Part shown: in pieces, positions 1 through 9,276 of the stretch
How the letters are laid out: each line of letters starts with the position of its first letter
How positions within the stretch are numbered: position 1 is the stretch's first letter
NCBI GenBank assembly: GCA_934630975.1
Contig: CAKTXH010000001.1
Location: forward strand, 1-64,000
Source: an uncultured Clostridia bacterium
GTDB taxonomy: Bacteria > Bacillota > Clostridia > Christensenellales > Aristaeellaceae
DNA: 64,000 bases
Direction of reading: 5' to 3'
Translations under genes and position numbers: made by a program
Notes under the pieces: model-generated
The model's input: only the letters and a program-made list of their open reading frames with translations
What the model was told of the DNA's origin: nothing
Database searches by the model: none

Positions 1-72
1 CAGAAGTTAAGCCTTTCAGCGCCGATGGTACTTGGTTGGAGACGACTTGGGAGAGTAGGACGTTGCCGGATT
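1..72 (+). rRNA. rrf: 5S ribosomal RNA, 3' part
   Basis: The first ~70 bases match the conserved 3' half of bacterial 5S rRNA: GAAGTTAAGC, then GCGCCGATGGTA, then GAGAGTAGGACGTTGCC closing the molecule. The 5' part lies before the window, so this is the end of an rRNA operon. A Rho-independent terminator follows at once. The exact 3' end (about 70-73) is inferred from the usual 5S pattern. Confidence 0.93.
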
Positions 73-83
73 CCATGGAAAAA

Positions 84-116
84 GGACTCACCCCTAACGG
101 GGTGGGTTCTTTTTTC
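84..116 (+). terminator. rRNA operon terminator
   Basis: A GC-rich stem (ACTCACCCC paired with GGGGTGGGTT, loop TAAC) is followed by a run of T. It sits directly behind the 5S gene and should end the rRNA transcript. The next 250 bases up to position 367 hold no gene that I can see, only the promoter of the following gene. Confidence 0.9.
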
Positions 117-303
117 ATTTCATCTGCAACGTCTCTCTCCCGAGTCGTTTTCAGGCCAACGTGCAACATTGTACTTGGAGCCGGAATCGAGCGCGCCCTG
201 TGGGCGGCTCAGCGAGATGGAGGCTGGAATTGCAAAGGAGCGCGCAGCGCGACTAAACATTCTGCCTATATAAACTCGGAGGCCTCCTCATGCAGCGTTG
301 AGC

Positions 304-341
304 TTGTGATTTATTGCAATATCTGATATACTCAATAAATC
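304..341 (+). promoter_or_regulatory. Promoter with operator-like inverted repeat
   Basis: TTGTGA (304-309) and TATACT (327-332) are 17 bp apart and form a plausible sigma-A promoter for the P-loop gene starting at 368. A perfect 9-bp inverted repeat, GATTTATTG (308-316) and CAATAAATC (333-341), brackets the -10 box, as expected for a repressor site. No regulator gene lies next to it. Confidence 0.55.
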
Positions 342-367
342 AGAATTGCAGTGTAGGTGTGCACAAA

Positions 368-880
368 ATGAAAAGAATCATGGTTATCGGTTGCCCAGGA
401 AGTGGCAAAAGCACATTTTCAAGAGAACTGCACAGTAAAACGTGCATTCCGCTTTACCATCTTGATATGCTGCACTGGAATGCAGATCGAACAACGGTGG
501 AAAAGCGTGTATTTCTTGAACGTCTGTCAAACGTGCTTGAAAAAGACGAGTGGATTATTGACGGCAACTATGGCTCCACAATGGAATTAAGAATGCAAAG
601 ATGCGATACAATCCTATTTTTAGATTATCCACTGGATGTTTGCCTTGACGGTATTTCGAAAAGGAAGGGGAAACCACGCAATGACATACCTTGGAAAGAA
701 CCGGAGGAGGATGATGAAGAATTTATCAGGTTTATCAAAAATTATAATTCAGAGAGCAGACCACAGGTGATGGCGCTGCTTGAAAAAGATTCACATAAGG
801 ATATAATTATATTGAAGAGCCGAAATGAAGCGAGTGTTTTTCTGAGTAAAATACCTTCATTGTCGGGCAAAATGAAATAA
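368..880 (+). CDS. P-loop NTPase, adenylate kinase / FlaR-like
   Basis: A 170-residue protein with an N-terminal Walker A motif GCPGSGKST (residues 8-16), followed by the LYHLDMLHW and WIIDGNYGSTMELR segments typical of the adenylate-kinase-like proteins often labelled 'topology modulation protein' (FlaR). The family binds nucleotide in the cytosol; its substrate is not well established. I chose the ATG at 368, which puts the P-loop at the usual distance from the N-terminus; an upstream in-frame ATG at 314 lies inside the promoter repeat. The gene is visibly AT-richer than most of the window and, with the GNAT gene after it, looks like an acquired accessory pair next to the rRNA operon. Confidence 0.75.
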   Translation: MKRIMVIGCPGSGKSTFSRELHSKTCIPLYHLDMLHWNADRTTVEKRVFLERLSNVLEKDEWIIDGNYGSTMELRMQRCDTILFLDYPLDVCLDGISKRKGKPRNDIPWKEPEEDDEEFIRFIKNYNSESRPQVMALLEKDSHKDIIILKSRNEASVFLSKIPSLSGKMK

Positions 881-964
881 TCGGAGCATCCTCAAATCTG
901 ATTATCGGATTCATTTCATAATACGCCTGGAATATGATGATAAAAACACGTGCTTTTGCGCTGA

Positions 965-1408
965 TTACAATGCTTTTCTCAAATAGATCATATCAATCAA
1001 CTGAACGCCGCATTCAAATATTGGATGGTCGTAATGCTCAACAAAGAAGTTCTTGATTCGATGTGAGCGAACAAATCCGCACTTTTCATAGAACGGAATC
1101 GTCAGCGGGCTGTCGCCCGTCCCGACTTGCAAAATATCGTATTTTCCTCGATAAGCTAAACAAATGAAATCAATCATGGCACGTCCATATCCTTTGCCTT
1201 GAAATGCGGGCAAAGTGGCTAGATTTTTGATTTCTAAAATGCCGCCGCCCTCGTCCGTGACGATACACTCACACTTGATTCCGTTGTCGTTAAGTACATA
1301 CATCGTGCCTCGAGCTATGTAGCGGTTGACCATCTCTTCCTGCTCGTCGGCCAGCAAAAGCAGGGGTATAAATCGCCTTCGGTCGTTTGTGACTTCAACA
1401 ATCTGCAT
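965..1408 (-). CDS. GNAT family N-acetyltransferase
   Basis: A 147-residue GNAT-fold protein. Motif A, the acetyl-CoA pyrophosphate loop, is visible as LPAFQGKGYGRAMIDF, and FYEKCGFVRSHRIKNFF is the typical beta6/beta7 end of the fold. The substrate cannot be read from the sequence; small-molecule acetylation is the family norm. The start is the ATG at 1408, preceded by GAGGTG at good spacing; an upstream TTG would place the ribosome site inside the gene. Base composition is lower in GC than the neighbours, and the gene runs convergent to the P-loop gene. Confidence 0.8.
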   Translation of the reverse strand: MQIVEVTNDRRRFIPLLLLADEQEEMVNRYIARGTMYVLNDNGIKCECIVTDEGGGILEIKNLATLPAFQGKGYGRAMIDFICLAYRGKYDILQVGTGDSPLTIPFYEKCGFVRSHRIKNFFVEHYDHPIFECGVQLIDMIYLRKAL

Positions 1409-1438
1409 CAAAAACACCTCGCTTTGTTTCAAAATACA

Positions 1439-1477
1439 AAAAGTCCTTTCACGTTGAAGGATGAAAAGGACTTTTCA
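1439..1477 (-). terminator. Terminator between the membrane-protein gene and the GNAT gene
   Basis: A near-perfect inverted repeat, AAAAGTCCTTTC and GAAAAGGACTTTT. On the minus strand it is followed by TTTTTGTATTTTG. It lies behind the minus-strand gene ending at 1525 and ahead of the GNAT gene. Confidence 0.7.
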
Positions 1478-1524
1478 CTGCGAATGATTGACAATATGCG
1501 GTTTCTTTTTTATAATGAGCCTGA

Positions 1525-2148
1525 TTATTGGCTCAACCCGAGCACAATGGATTGAATCGTCATGGTATCGGGCGAAACGGTGTAAATGCAATAGACGTGC
1601 TCATATTGCGCGTATTGCTCCAGCGTTCCGGCGGGATAAGCCGAGGTCGGGGCCATCAGGGTGACGATGATTTCGCCGGAATCGACGGTGATCAGTCCGC
1701 GCGGCGGCAAAGCGGTCATCATACCGTTTTGGTTCTCGAAATATTGTGCACAATAGAGAATCATTTCCTCGTTGGATTGTTCGCCGGTCAGCTCGCCCGT
1801 GTTTTCGGAATCGGTGTAGGTGCTCGGGTAGCGGGAAAACAGCGTATCGAGCGAGTCGCCGACGCTGATGCCGCGCGGGCCGTCGCTGACGGACATGCGC
1901 CGGTTGGCGCGAAGCTCGTTCATCTGCGCGCTGGTGAGATCGCTCGCGGAAAAAGGCTGCGTGGAATCATACGGCAGCGAAGTCGCCGCAGGCGCGGAAA
2001 CGGGCGTTTCCTCTGGGCGGATATCGAAGATCATGATGCAGATGAAAAGGCTCAGCAGCATGGCGCCAATGCCTCCGCCGATGCAAAGCGCGGTCAGTCG
2101 GCGCTCTCTGCGTTTCATAAGCTGTTCTTTTCTGCGTCTTTGAGCCAT
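1525..2148 (-). CDS. Membrane-anchored protein of unknown function
   Basis: 207 residues: a strongly basic N-terminus (MAQRRRKEQLMKRRERR), one membrane helix at about residues 18-42 (TALCIGGGIGAMLLSLFICI), then a low-complexity linker and an extracytoplasmic domain. The C-terminal half has a GISVGDSLDTLFSRYP segment, then predicted beta strands ending in YCIYTVSPDTMTIQSIVLGL; this arrangement resembles small BamE-like or lipoprotein-type alpha/beta domains, but I cannot assign a family. The start is supported by GAGGAGGT just upstream. It is divergent from rmuC. Function unknown. Confidence 0.7.
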   Translation of the reverse strand: MAQRRRKEQLMKRRERRLTALCIGGGIGAMLLSLFICIMIFDIRPEETPVSAPAATSLPYDSTQPFSASDLTSAQMNELRANRRMSVSDGPRGISVGDSLDTLFSRYPSTYTDSENTGELTGEQSNEEMILYCAQYFENQNGMMTALPPRGLITVDSGEIIVTLMAPTSAYPAGTLEQYAQYEHVYCIYTVSPDTMTIQSIVLGLSQ

Positions 2149-2238
2149 GATTTACCTCCTCTGCCCAAACGGGCAAGATGATTATAACACATTTAGCTCC
2201 CGCGCGCTACTGCCGGGAAGAAAGCGGGGTGTCCCCTC

Positions 2239-3672
2239 ATGGGTTTTCTGACTGAACAGCCGGCGCTTTACGCCGTTGTGCTCGTGTGTCTGGCGCTGGT
2301 GCTGATGATGGCGATCACGCTGGTTTTGATGTTCCGCCGGTCCGCCGCGGCTGAAAAGCGGGTGAAGGAGATGGCTGCGGCCGTTCAGGAGAAGCTTGCA
2401 CAGGCGGATGAAGCCGGGCGGGAAAGCAGCGCGCAGGCGCGGAAGGAATTAAGCGAAACCATGCAGAGCGTCAACGATTCCGTGATGCGCATGATGGGCG
2501 AAATGACCCGTACCCAGCAGGGGCAGATGGATGCGCTTGGCGGCCAGCTCCGCGCGGCCGGAAGGCAGGAAGAGGAGCGCATGGAGCACATCCGACAGAC
2601 GATGGATCGACGGCTCAGCGCCTACGAGGAGCGGATTGGCGGCGTGAATCAGGCGCTGGAAGAGAAGCTCGGCAGCAACGAGGAACGCATGGAGCGCATG
2701 CGTCAGACGATTGAAGGCGGTCTGCAAAAAATCAGCGAAGAAAACCGCCAGCAGTTGGATCAGATGCGGCAGACGGTCGATGAAAAGCTGAACGCGACGG
2801 CGGATCAACGGCTGGAAGCGTCGTTTTCAGCGGTGACGAAGCGGTTGGAGCAGGTCACGGTCAGCCTGAGCGCGGTGCAGAGCCTCGCCGGAAGCATCGA
2901 CGAACTGGGGCGCATGGTCTCCGGCGCAAAGCCGCTTGGCGTGATCGGGGAGGCGCAGCTCGGGGCGATTCTGGCTCAAATGCTTGCGCCGTCGCAGTAT
3001 GCCGAGCATGCGCCGGTGCGCCCGAACGGCGAACCCGTCGCGGATTATGTCGTCGTCATGCCGGGGCAGAGCGGCCGGAACACCGTCTATCTGCCGATTG
3101 ACGCAAGCCTGCCGATGCGCGAATATCACGAACTGTGTGTCGCTCAGGAAAACGGCACGCGCGCGGATATTGAAAGTGCGCGAGGGCTGCTTGAATCCGC
3201 CGTGCGCATGCATGCCAGAAGGATGTCCGAAAAACTGATTGCGCCGCCTTATACGACGGATTACGCGGTGCTCTTTTTGCAAAGCGAAGGGCTTTTTGCC
3301 GAAGTGCTGCGGATTCCGGGGCTTTCCGAGCGGGTGCAGCAGGAAAGTCATATGGTAATTGCCGGGCCGACCACGCTTGCCGCGCTGATTTCCAGTTTGC
3401 AGCTCGGTTTCAAATCGCTGGCGATCGAGCAGCGCACGCAGGAAGTGATGAACCTGTTGGGCGCGATCCGCACGGATTTTGCCGGGTTTGCGTCCCTGCT
3501 TGGGCGCACGCAGAAAAAACTCAGGCAGGCGACGGAGGAGCTGGATCACGCGCAGCAGCATACGCAGACCATTGCCAAACGCCTTTCCGACGTCAACGGC
3601 CTGCCGGAAGACGAAGCGAAAAAGCTGCTTGGCCTGATGGATGACGATGATCCCGATGACAACTGGGACTAA
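2239..3672 (+). CDS. rmuC: DNA recombination protein RmuC
   Basis: 477 residues. An N-terminal membrane helix (about 10-32) is followed by a long charged coiled coil (about 35-225, with several repeats of the type MERMRQT) and the RmuC nuclease-like core, with AKPLGVIGEAQLGAILAQML, VVMPGQSG, LPIDASLPMREYHEL and TTDYAVLFLQSEGLFAEVL. RmuC limits genome inversions at short inverted repeats in E. coli; the core belongs to the PD-(D/E)XK-like fold. The tail is acidic (DDDDPDDNWD). The ribosome site is weak. The gene stands alone, upstream of a long hairpin and spoIIE. Confidence 0.9.
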   Translation: MGFLTEQPALYAVVLVCLALVLMMAITLVLMFRRSAAAEKRVKEMAAAVQEKLAQADEAGRESSAQARKELSETMQSVNDSVMRMMGEMTRTQQGQMDALGGQLRAAGRQEEERMEHIRQTMDRRLSAYEERIGGVNQALEEKLGSNEERMERMRQTIEGGLQKISEENRQQLDQMRQTVDEKLNATADQRLEASFSAVTKRLEQVTVSLSAVQSLAGSIDELGRMVSGAKPLGVIGEAQLGAILAQMLAPSQYAEHAPVRPNGEPVADYVVVMPGQSGRNTVYLPIDASLPMREYHELCVAQENGTRADIESARGLLESAVRMHARRMSEKLIAPPYTTDYAVLFLQSEGLFAEVLRIPGLSERVQQESHMVIAGPTTLAALISSLQLGFKSLAIEQRTQEVMNLLGAIRTDFAGFASLLGRTQKKLRQATEELDHAQQHTQTIAKRLSDVNGLPEDEAKKLLGLMDDDDPDDNWD

Positions 3673-3715
3673 AGCCGCGCGCCCGCGGGGCCGAAAACGG
3701 CATGCCCAGTTCCTA

Positions 3716-3765
3716 TGCGCAAAGACCTGATTTGATGATGCGATCAAGTCAGGTCTTTGTGCGCA
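3716..3765. repeat. Long imperfect hairpin downstream of rmuC
   Basis: The left arm 3716-3736 pairs with the right arm 3743-3765 over about 21 bp, with one 2-nt bulge and one G-T pair; the loop is GATGCG. No T-run follows on either strand, so it is not a classical terminator. It may stabilise the rmuC 3' end or end transcription by another route. The stretch 3673-3868 otherwise holds no gene. Confidence 0.75.
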
Positions 3766-3868
3766 ATCGTGTCAAGTTGTTGCCTCGATTCGCGGAGAAA
3801 AACGACAACGAGCCGCGCCGTGACGCCATACAATGAAGCCATAAACCGACGAAGGCGGGGGATGGACT

Positions 3869-5923
3869 TTGGCACAGGAAACGATGGCGTTGCGCGGCGG
3901 AAATATTGAAAACGGCTTTCTGGCCGGAATTGAACGGACGCTGCGCTTGCGCGGCACGCTGGTTCAGCGGGTGCTCTGCGCGGTGATGATGGCGGTTCTT
4001 TCGTTTGCAAGGCTTCCGGGCGGCGGGTACTGCTGTCAGGGCGCGATGTTTGCTGTGCTGCTGCGGCAGGGCTTCTGCGTTCCGGCGGGTTTTGCGGGCG
4101 TGATGCTGGGCTTTGCCGCGCAATATGCAGCCGGAGAGCTGGCGGGCTGCTGGCAGCTGCCCGTCTGCACGCTGTTGTGGCTGAGCACGGGGCTTTGGGC
4201 GAAACCGGCCAATCGGCTGACGATGGCGGCGGCGGTTTTTCTGATGCAGCTGACCGCCGCAGCGGTGACGGGCGTATCCAATTGGTACGAAATCATCGTC
4301 GTTTCGCTGACGGCGGCGGCAGGCGCGGGGCTGAGCGTTCTGTACGACGGCGCGGCGCTGACGGTTTCCCGGCGGGATGAGCTGGACGGGGAAACGAGGC
4401 CGATCTGTGTGATGGCGGTCTGCGCATCGCTGGCGGCGGGCGTTGCGCCCCTGCCGGGCGGACAGATTTTGGCTTCCGCGATGGCGCTGTACTTGACGCT
4501 GGAACATGCGTATGTCGGCGGCGCGTCGCAGGCGATTCTCTGCGCGGGGGTGATGGGCGGCGCGGTTTCGCTGATGCAGGGCAGTCCGCAGACGGCGGGC
4601 ATGCTGCTCGTCGGCGGATTTCTTGCGGGCGAAGTCAAAACGCACCGAAAATGGGTCTGCGCGCTGCTGATGCTCTGCGGCGTGGCGGCAGGAACGGCGC
4701 TGATGCAGGGCGATCTTGCGGCGATTCGGCGTGCGGTTTACACCCTGCCGGGCATGCTTCCGTTTCTCGTTTTATCCAGCGTGCGCCGCGCCGGCGTGAC
4801 TTCGCTGGTGGAATGTGCCGAGCCGGAGGAGATGACGCAGTCCGAAGCGGTTGCCGTTCGAAGCGCGGCGATGATTCACGCGTGGGCGCGGCTGTATGAG
4901 GACACGGCGCGCATGATGGAAGGGCTGGGCGCGCCGCGCGACGAAAACCCGATCATCGGCCAATGCGTGCGCCTGCTGCAAAAGACGAGCGCGGCGGCTC
5001 ATCAGGTCTGCGAACGGACGCTGGGCGAAATCCACCCGGATGACGCGGCGTACCGCCGGCTGCGCTATGCGCTGGTGCGCGCGGGGCTGGACGAGGTGCG
5101 CGTCGCTTACGCGCTGCGGCTGTCCGGGCGGATGGAAGTGATGCTGCTCAAGCCGGAGGCGACGGCGGGCGCTTCGCTGATCAAGCTGGTGAGCGACGCA
5201 TGCGGCGTGCCGATGCGCGCCTGCGCCAAGGAGGGGCTGCTCAGCACGCAGGCGGTTTTTGAACAGCTTCCCGCGCTGACGCTTGAAATCGGCGCGGCGA
5301 TGCGGAGCCGTTCGGGCGAGGATGTCGCCGGGGACAGCTATGTTTCCCGCGTGCTGCCGGGCGGCAGGCATGTTTTGGCGCTGTCGGACGGCATGGGCAG
5401 CGGCGTCAGCGCCCGGCAGGAGAGTCATGCGGCGCTTGAACTGATGGTGGAGAGCCTGCGGGCGGGCTATACGCGGGCGCAGGCGCTGGACGTGGTGAAC
5501 GCGCTGATGCTGATGTGCACGGGGCGCGAAATGTACGCGACGATGGATCTCTGCGTGTGCGACCTGCACAGCGGGGAAACGGCGTTTGAAAAGCTGGGCG
5601 CGTGCGCGTCGTATATCGTGCGCGACGGCGAGGTGCGAACCATCGGCGCGGACACGCTGCCGGTCGGCGTTTTGCCGGAGGTGGAATCCCGTTCCCTTCG
5701 GATGACGATGCAGGCGGGCGACGTGGTGGTGATGATGACCGACGGCGTGCGCGACGCGTATCCCGGCGGCGAAATTGCCCTGCGGGAGGACATCGGCAAG
5801 CTGGCGTGGCTGCATCCGCAATCGGTTGGCGAAAAGCTGATTGCCCGGGCCGTAGGTTCGGGCGAGGTCTGCGACGACATGGCGATTCTCTGCGCGCGGA
5901 TGAGCAAGACCGTGATTGAGTAG
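3869..5923 (+). CDS. spoIIE: Stage II sporulation protein E (SpoIIE phosphatase)
   Basis: 684 residues. The N-terminal half (about 35-305) is a series of hydrophobic helices that anchor the protein in the septum. A central region follows, and the C-terminus is a PP2C-type serine phosphatase: AGDSY, LALSDGMGSG (about 505), VVMMTDGVRDAYPGG (about 625) and DDMAILCAR near the end carry the metal-binding aspartates. SpoIIE dephosphorylates SpoIIAA and so releases sigma-F in the forespore. The protein is shorter than the roughly 800-residue Bacillus form. Translation probably starts at TTG 3869 behind GGGGATGG; an ATG five codons later is the alternative. The stop codon abuts an intergenic repeat. 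Confidence 0.92.
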   Translation: MAQETMALRGGNIENGFLAGIERTLRLRGTLVQRVLCAVMMAVLSFARLPGGGYCCQGAMFAVLLRQGFCVPAGFAGVMLGFAAQYAAGELAGCWQLPVCTLLWLSTGLWAKPANRLTMAAAVFLMQLTAAAVTGVSNWYEIIVVSLTAAAGAGLSVLYDGAALTVSRRDELDGETRPICVMAVCASLAAGVAPLPGGQILASAMALYLTLEHAYVGGASQAILCAGVMGGAVSLMQGSPQTAGMLLVGGFLAGEVKTHRKWVCALLMLCGVAAGTALMQGDLAAIRRAVYTLPGMLPFLVLSSVRRAGVTSLVECAEPEEMTQSEAVAVRSAAMIHAWARLYEDTARMMEGLGAPRDENPIIGQCVRLLQKTSAAAHQVCERTLGEIHPDDAAYRRLRYALVRAGLDEVRVAYALRLSGRMEVMLLKPEATAGASLIKLVSDACGVPMRACAKEGLLSTQAVFEQLPALTLEIGAAMRSRSGEDVAGDSYVSRVLPGGRHVLALSDGMGSGVSARQESHAALELMVESLRAGYTRAQALDVVNALMLMCTGREMYATMDLCVCDLHSGETAFEKLGACASYIVRDGEVRTIGADTLPVGVLPEVESRSLRMTMQAGDVVVMMTDGVRDAYPGGEIALREDIGKLAWLHPQSVGEKLIARAVGSGEVCDDMAILCARMSKTVIE

Positions 5924-5926
5924 GGA

Positions 5927-5988
5927 GGAACGTTGGGGCTGCCCGCCCTAAACCCCGGGCAGGAACCTGAGGTTCCTGCACTTCCCAC
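5927..5988 (+). repeat. Two-hairpin intergenic repeat, copy 1
   Basis: It begins directly after the spoIIE stop codon: GAACGTTGGGGCTGCCCGCC, then TAAACCCC, then a second hairpin AGGAACCTGAGGTTCCT (5961-5977) and CACTTCCC. The same layout recurs inverted at 6051-6106, with three single-base indels in the first ~26 bases. The two copies flank a terminator. It looks like a dispersed intergenic repeat rather than a gene. Confidence 0.7.
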
Positions 5989-6023
5989 TAAAAAATCCCT
6001 CCGAAAAATCGGAGGGATTTTTG
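5989..6023. terminator. Bidirectional terminator between spoIIE and leuA
   Basis: AAAAATCCCTCCG and CGGAGGGATTTTTG form a strong stem with an A-run on one side and a T-run on the other, so it can end both the spoIIE and the convergent leuA transcripts. Confidence 0.9.
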
Positions 6024-6050
6024 CGTGGTATCTTGATACAGCCGCGAAGA

Positions 6051-6106
6051 GAGGAAGGGGGTTGGGAACAGTGTCCCCAAGCGGGTTTGGGCGGCAGCCC
6101 AACGTT
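6051..6106 (-). repeat. Two-hairpin intergenic repeat, copy 2 (inverted)
   Basis: Read on the minus strand: GAACGTTGGGCTGCCGCCC, AAACCC, then a second hairpin built on TTGGGGACACTGTTCCCAA, then CCCCCTTCC. It is the inverted counterpart of the copy at 5927-5988 and ends six bases from the leuA stop codon. The first hairpin is similar in sequence between copies; the second is similar only in shape and position. Confidence 0.7.
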
Positions 6107-6111
6107 CCCTT

Positions 6112-7800
<1,689 letters not shown>

Positions 7801-7842
7801 GGTGTGTTTCTCCTTTCAAAACGAAACGGATTGGCCGGGAAC

Positions 7843-8100
7843 GAAAAAAGCGCCCCCAGCCGCTTTAAAAGCGACATAGGGGCGCTTGAATACACTGTTT
7901 CGTGCGCGGTACCACCCTAATTCAGCTGATTGCTCAGCCCTCACGGCCTCAGACAAGGCCTGACCGATCACGGGGTCATCCGTCGCGGACTACTGCGTTT
8001 CATCCGCGCGATTCCGGGAGGAGCTTTCAAAAGGGGATCCGTTCGGCTTGCACCAACCGCCGACTCTCTGGACGGAAGAAATCCTTTGATTATTTCCCAT
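7843..8100 (-). promoter_or_regulatory. T-box leader (probable leucine specifier) of leuA
   Basis: On the minus strand the conserved T-box sequence AGGGTGGTACCGCG lies at 7918-7905. It is preceded by a stem I carrying the AGAGAGTCGGCGGTTGGTGCAAGCC-type elements (given here in outline) and followed by a terminator (GCGCCCC...GGGGGCGC, then TTTTTT). In the specifier region GAAAG-CTC-CTCCCGGA, the CTC at 8023-8021 reads as a leucine codon. Binding of uncharged tRNA-Leu would stabilise the antiterminator and switch leuA on. The class is certain; the exact specifier is inferred from position and from the gene it controls. Confidence 0.93.
7844..7886 (-). terminator. T-box-controlled terminator of leuA leader
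   Basis: The stem GCGCCCC / GGGGGCGC has an inner CGCTTTTAAAGCG hairpin and a following run of T on the minus strand. It lies between the T-box motif and the leuA start and is the expected competing structure of the antiterminator. Confidence 0.88.
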
Positions 8101-8137
8101 CATCATCTTTGGGTTCGCTGATATGAACTTGACATTT

Positions 8138-8166
8138 ATTCTAGTCGGGTTGGGGGCGTTTGTCAA
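8138..8166 (-). promoter_or_regulatory. leuA promoter
   Basis: On the minus strand: TTGACA (8166-8161), 17-bp spacer, TAGAAT (8143-8138). It is a near-consensus sigma-A promoter that places the transcript start just before T-box stem I. Confidence 0.85.
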
Positions 8167-8246
8167 GGCGATTTGAAAAAAATGTCGCCGAAGGGAGCGA
8201 AAAGGGGAAAGAAGCCAAATTTCTTTGATAAAATCAGCAAAAAGCC

Positions 8247-8276
8247 TTGACAAAAGGGATAGGAAGCGGTTAAAAT
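8247..8276 (+). promoter_or_regulatory. rplM-rpsI promoter
   Basis: TTGACA (8247-8252), an 18-bp spacer and TAAAAT (8271-8276), divergent from the leuA promoter. The transcript would begin about 110 bases ahead of rplM. Confidence 0.8.
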
Positions 8277-8310
8277 AGCCAGTGCGTATGTTCGACTGAT
8301 TAGCCCCGGG

Positions 8311-8366
8311 AGAATCTGCGCGCGCTTTAGCAGAGCGTCTGACCAGCGCGATGCACCTTAGATTCT
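8311..8366 (+). promoter_or_regulatory. Candidate L13 leader structure
   Basis: AGAATCT (8311-8317) pairs with AGATTCT (8360-8366) and encloses GC-rich internal segments (GCGCGCGC, GACCAGCGCG). Its location just ahead of rplM fits the autoregulatory L13 leader known in Firmicutes, through which excess L13 lowers its own expression. The fold has not been compared with the family model. Confidence 0.5.
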
Positions 8367-8393
8367 GATTTTCAGGATAATGGAGGAATTCAC

Positions 8394-8828
8394 GTGAAAA
8401 CGTTTATGGCAAATGCCCAGACCGTCGAGCGCAAGTGGTATGTTGTTGACGCCGACGGCATGACGCTCGGTCGCCTGGCCAGCCAGGTCGCCGCGATTCT
8501 GCGCGGTAAGAACAAGCCCACCTACACCCCCCACTGCGACACCGGCGATCATGTGATTGTCATCAATGCCGCGAAGGTGGTTCTGACCGGCAAGAAGCTC
8601 GATCAGAAGGTGTACTACCATCATTCCGGTTACGCCGGCGGCCTCAAGGAGACCAAGTATCGCAAGCTGATGGCTGAGAAGCCGGAGTTCGCTGTGAAGC
8701 ACGCGATCATCGGCATGATGCCCAAGGGCCCGCTGGGTCGTCAGATGGCTCGCAAGCTGCGCGTGTATGCCGGCGCCGAGCATGAGCACGAGGCTCAGAA
8801 GCCGGAAGTGCTCGAGCTGGTTAAGTAA
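8394..8828 (+). CDS. rplM: 50S ribosomal protein L13
   Basis: 144 residues with the full L13 signature: [45 protein letters not shown], and [20 protein letters not shown]13 binds 23S rRNA early in assembly of the large subunit. The start is GTG behind GGAGG. It is followed 24 bp later by rpsI, the near-universal pairing. Confidence 0.98.
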   Translation: MKTFMANAQTVERKWYVVDADGMTLGRLASQVAAILRGKNKPTYTPHCDTGDHVIVINAAKVVLTGKKLDQKVYYHHSGYAGGLKETKYRKLMAEKPEFAVKHAIIGMMPKGPLGRQMARKLRVYAGAEHEHEAQKPEVLELVK

Positions 8829-8852
8829 TTAGCAGGAAGGAGAGTTTGTAAC

Positions 8853-9245
8853 ATGGCACAGGTTCAGTATCAGGCGGTCGGCCGCCGCAAAAAGGCCATT
8901 GCTCGTGTTCGCCTCGTTCCGGGCGACGGCAAGGTGGTCATCAATGGCCGCGATATCGACAACTACTTCGGTCTGGAGACCCTGAAGATGACCGTTCGTC
9001 AGCCGCTGGCGCTCACCAATCTGGAGGGCCGCTACGACGTGCTGGTGAATGTGTACGGCGGCGGTCTTTCCGGCCAGGCCGGCGCGATCCGCCACGGCAT
9101 TTCCCGTGCGCTCGTGAAGGCTGACCCGGAGCTCCGTCCGGCGGTGAAGAAGGCTGGCTTCCTCACGCGCGATCCGCGCATGAAGGAGCGCAAGAAGTAC
9201 GGCCTCAAGGCTGCACGCCGCGCGCCGCAGTTCTCCAAGCGTTAA
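8853..9245 (+). CDS. rpsI: 30S ribosomal protein S9
   Basis: 130 residues. It has the S9 features [59 protein letters not shown] and the C-terminal QFSKR tail that reaches the P-site tRNA. It has its own ribosome site (AAGGAG) and is co-transcribed with rplM. Confidence 0.98.
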   Translation: MAQVQYQAVGRRKKAIARVRLVPGDGKVVINGRDIDNYFGLETLKMTVRQPLALTNLEGRYDVLVNVYGGGLSGQAGAIRHGISRALVKADPELRPAVKKAGFLTRDPRMKERKKYGLKAARRAPQFSKR

Positions 9246-9276
9246 TTCGCTTAACGAGTCGAGGAGGCGAAGATAT

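Noticed and set aside
3749..5821. Long minus-strand frames opposite spoIIE
   Set aside because: SpoIIE motifs are clear on the plus strand; the antisense frames are low-complexity shadows typical of GC-rich DNA.
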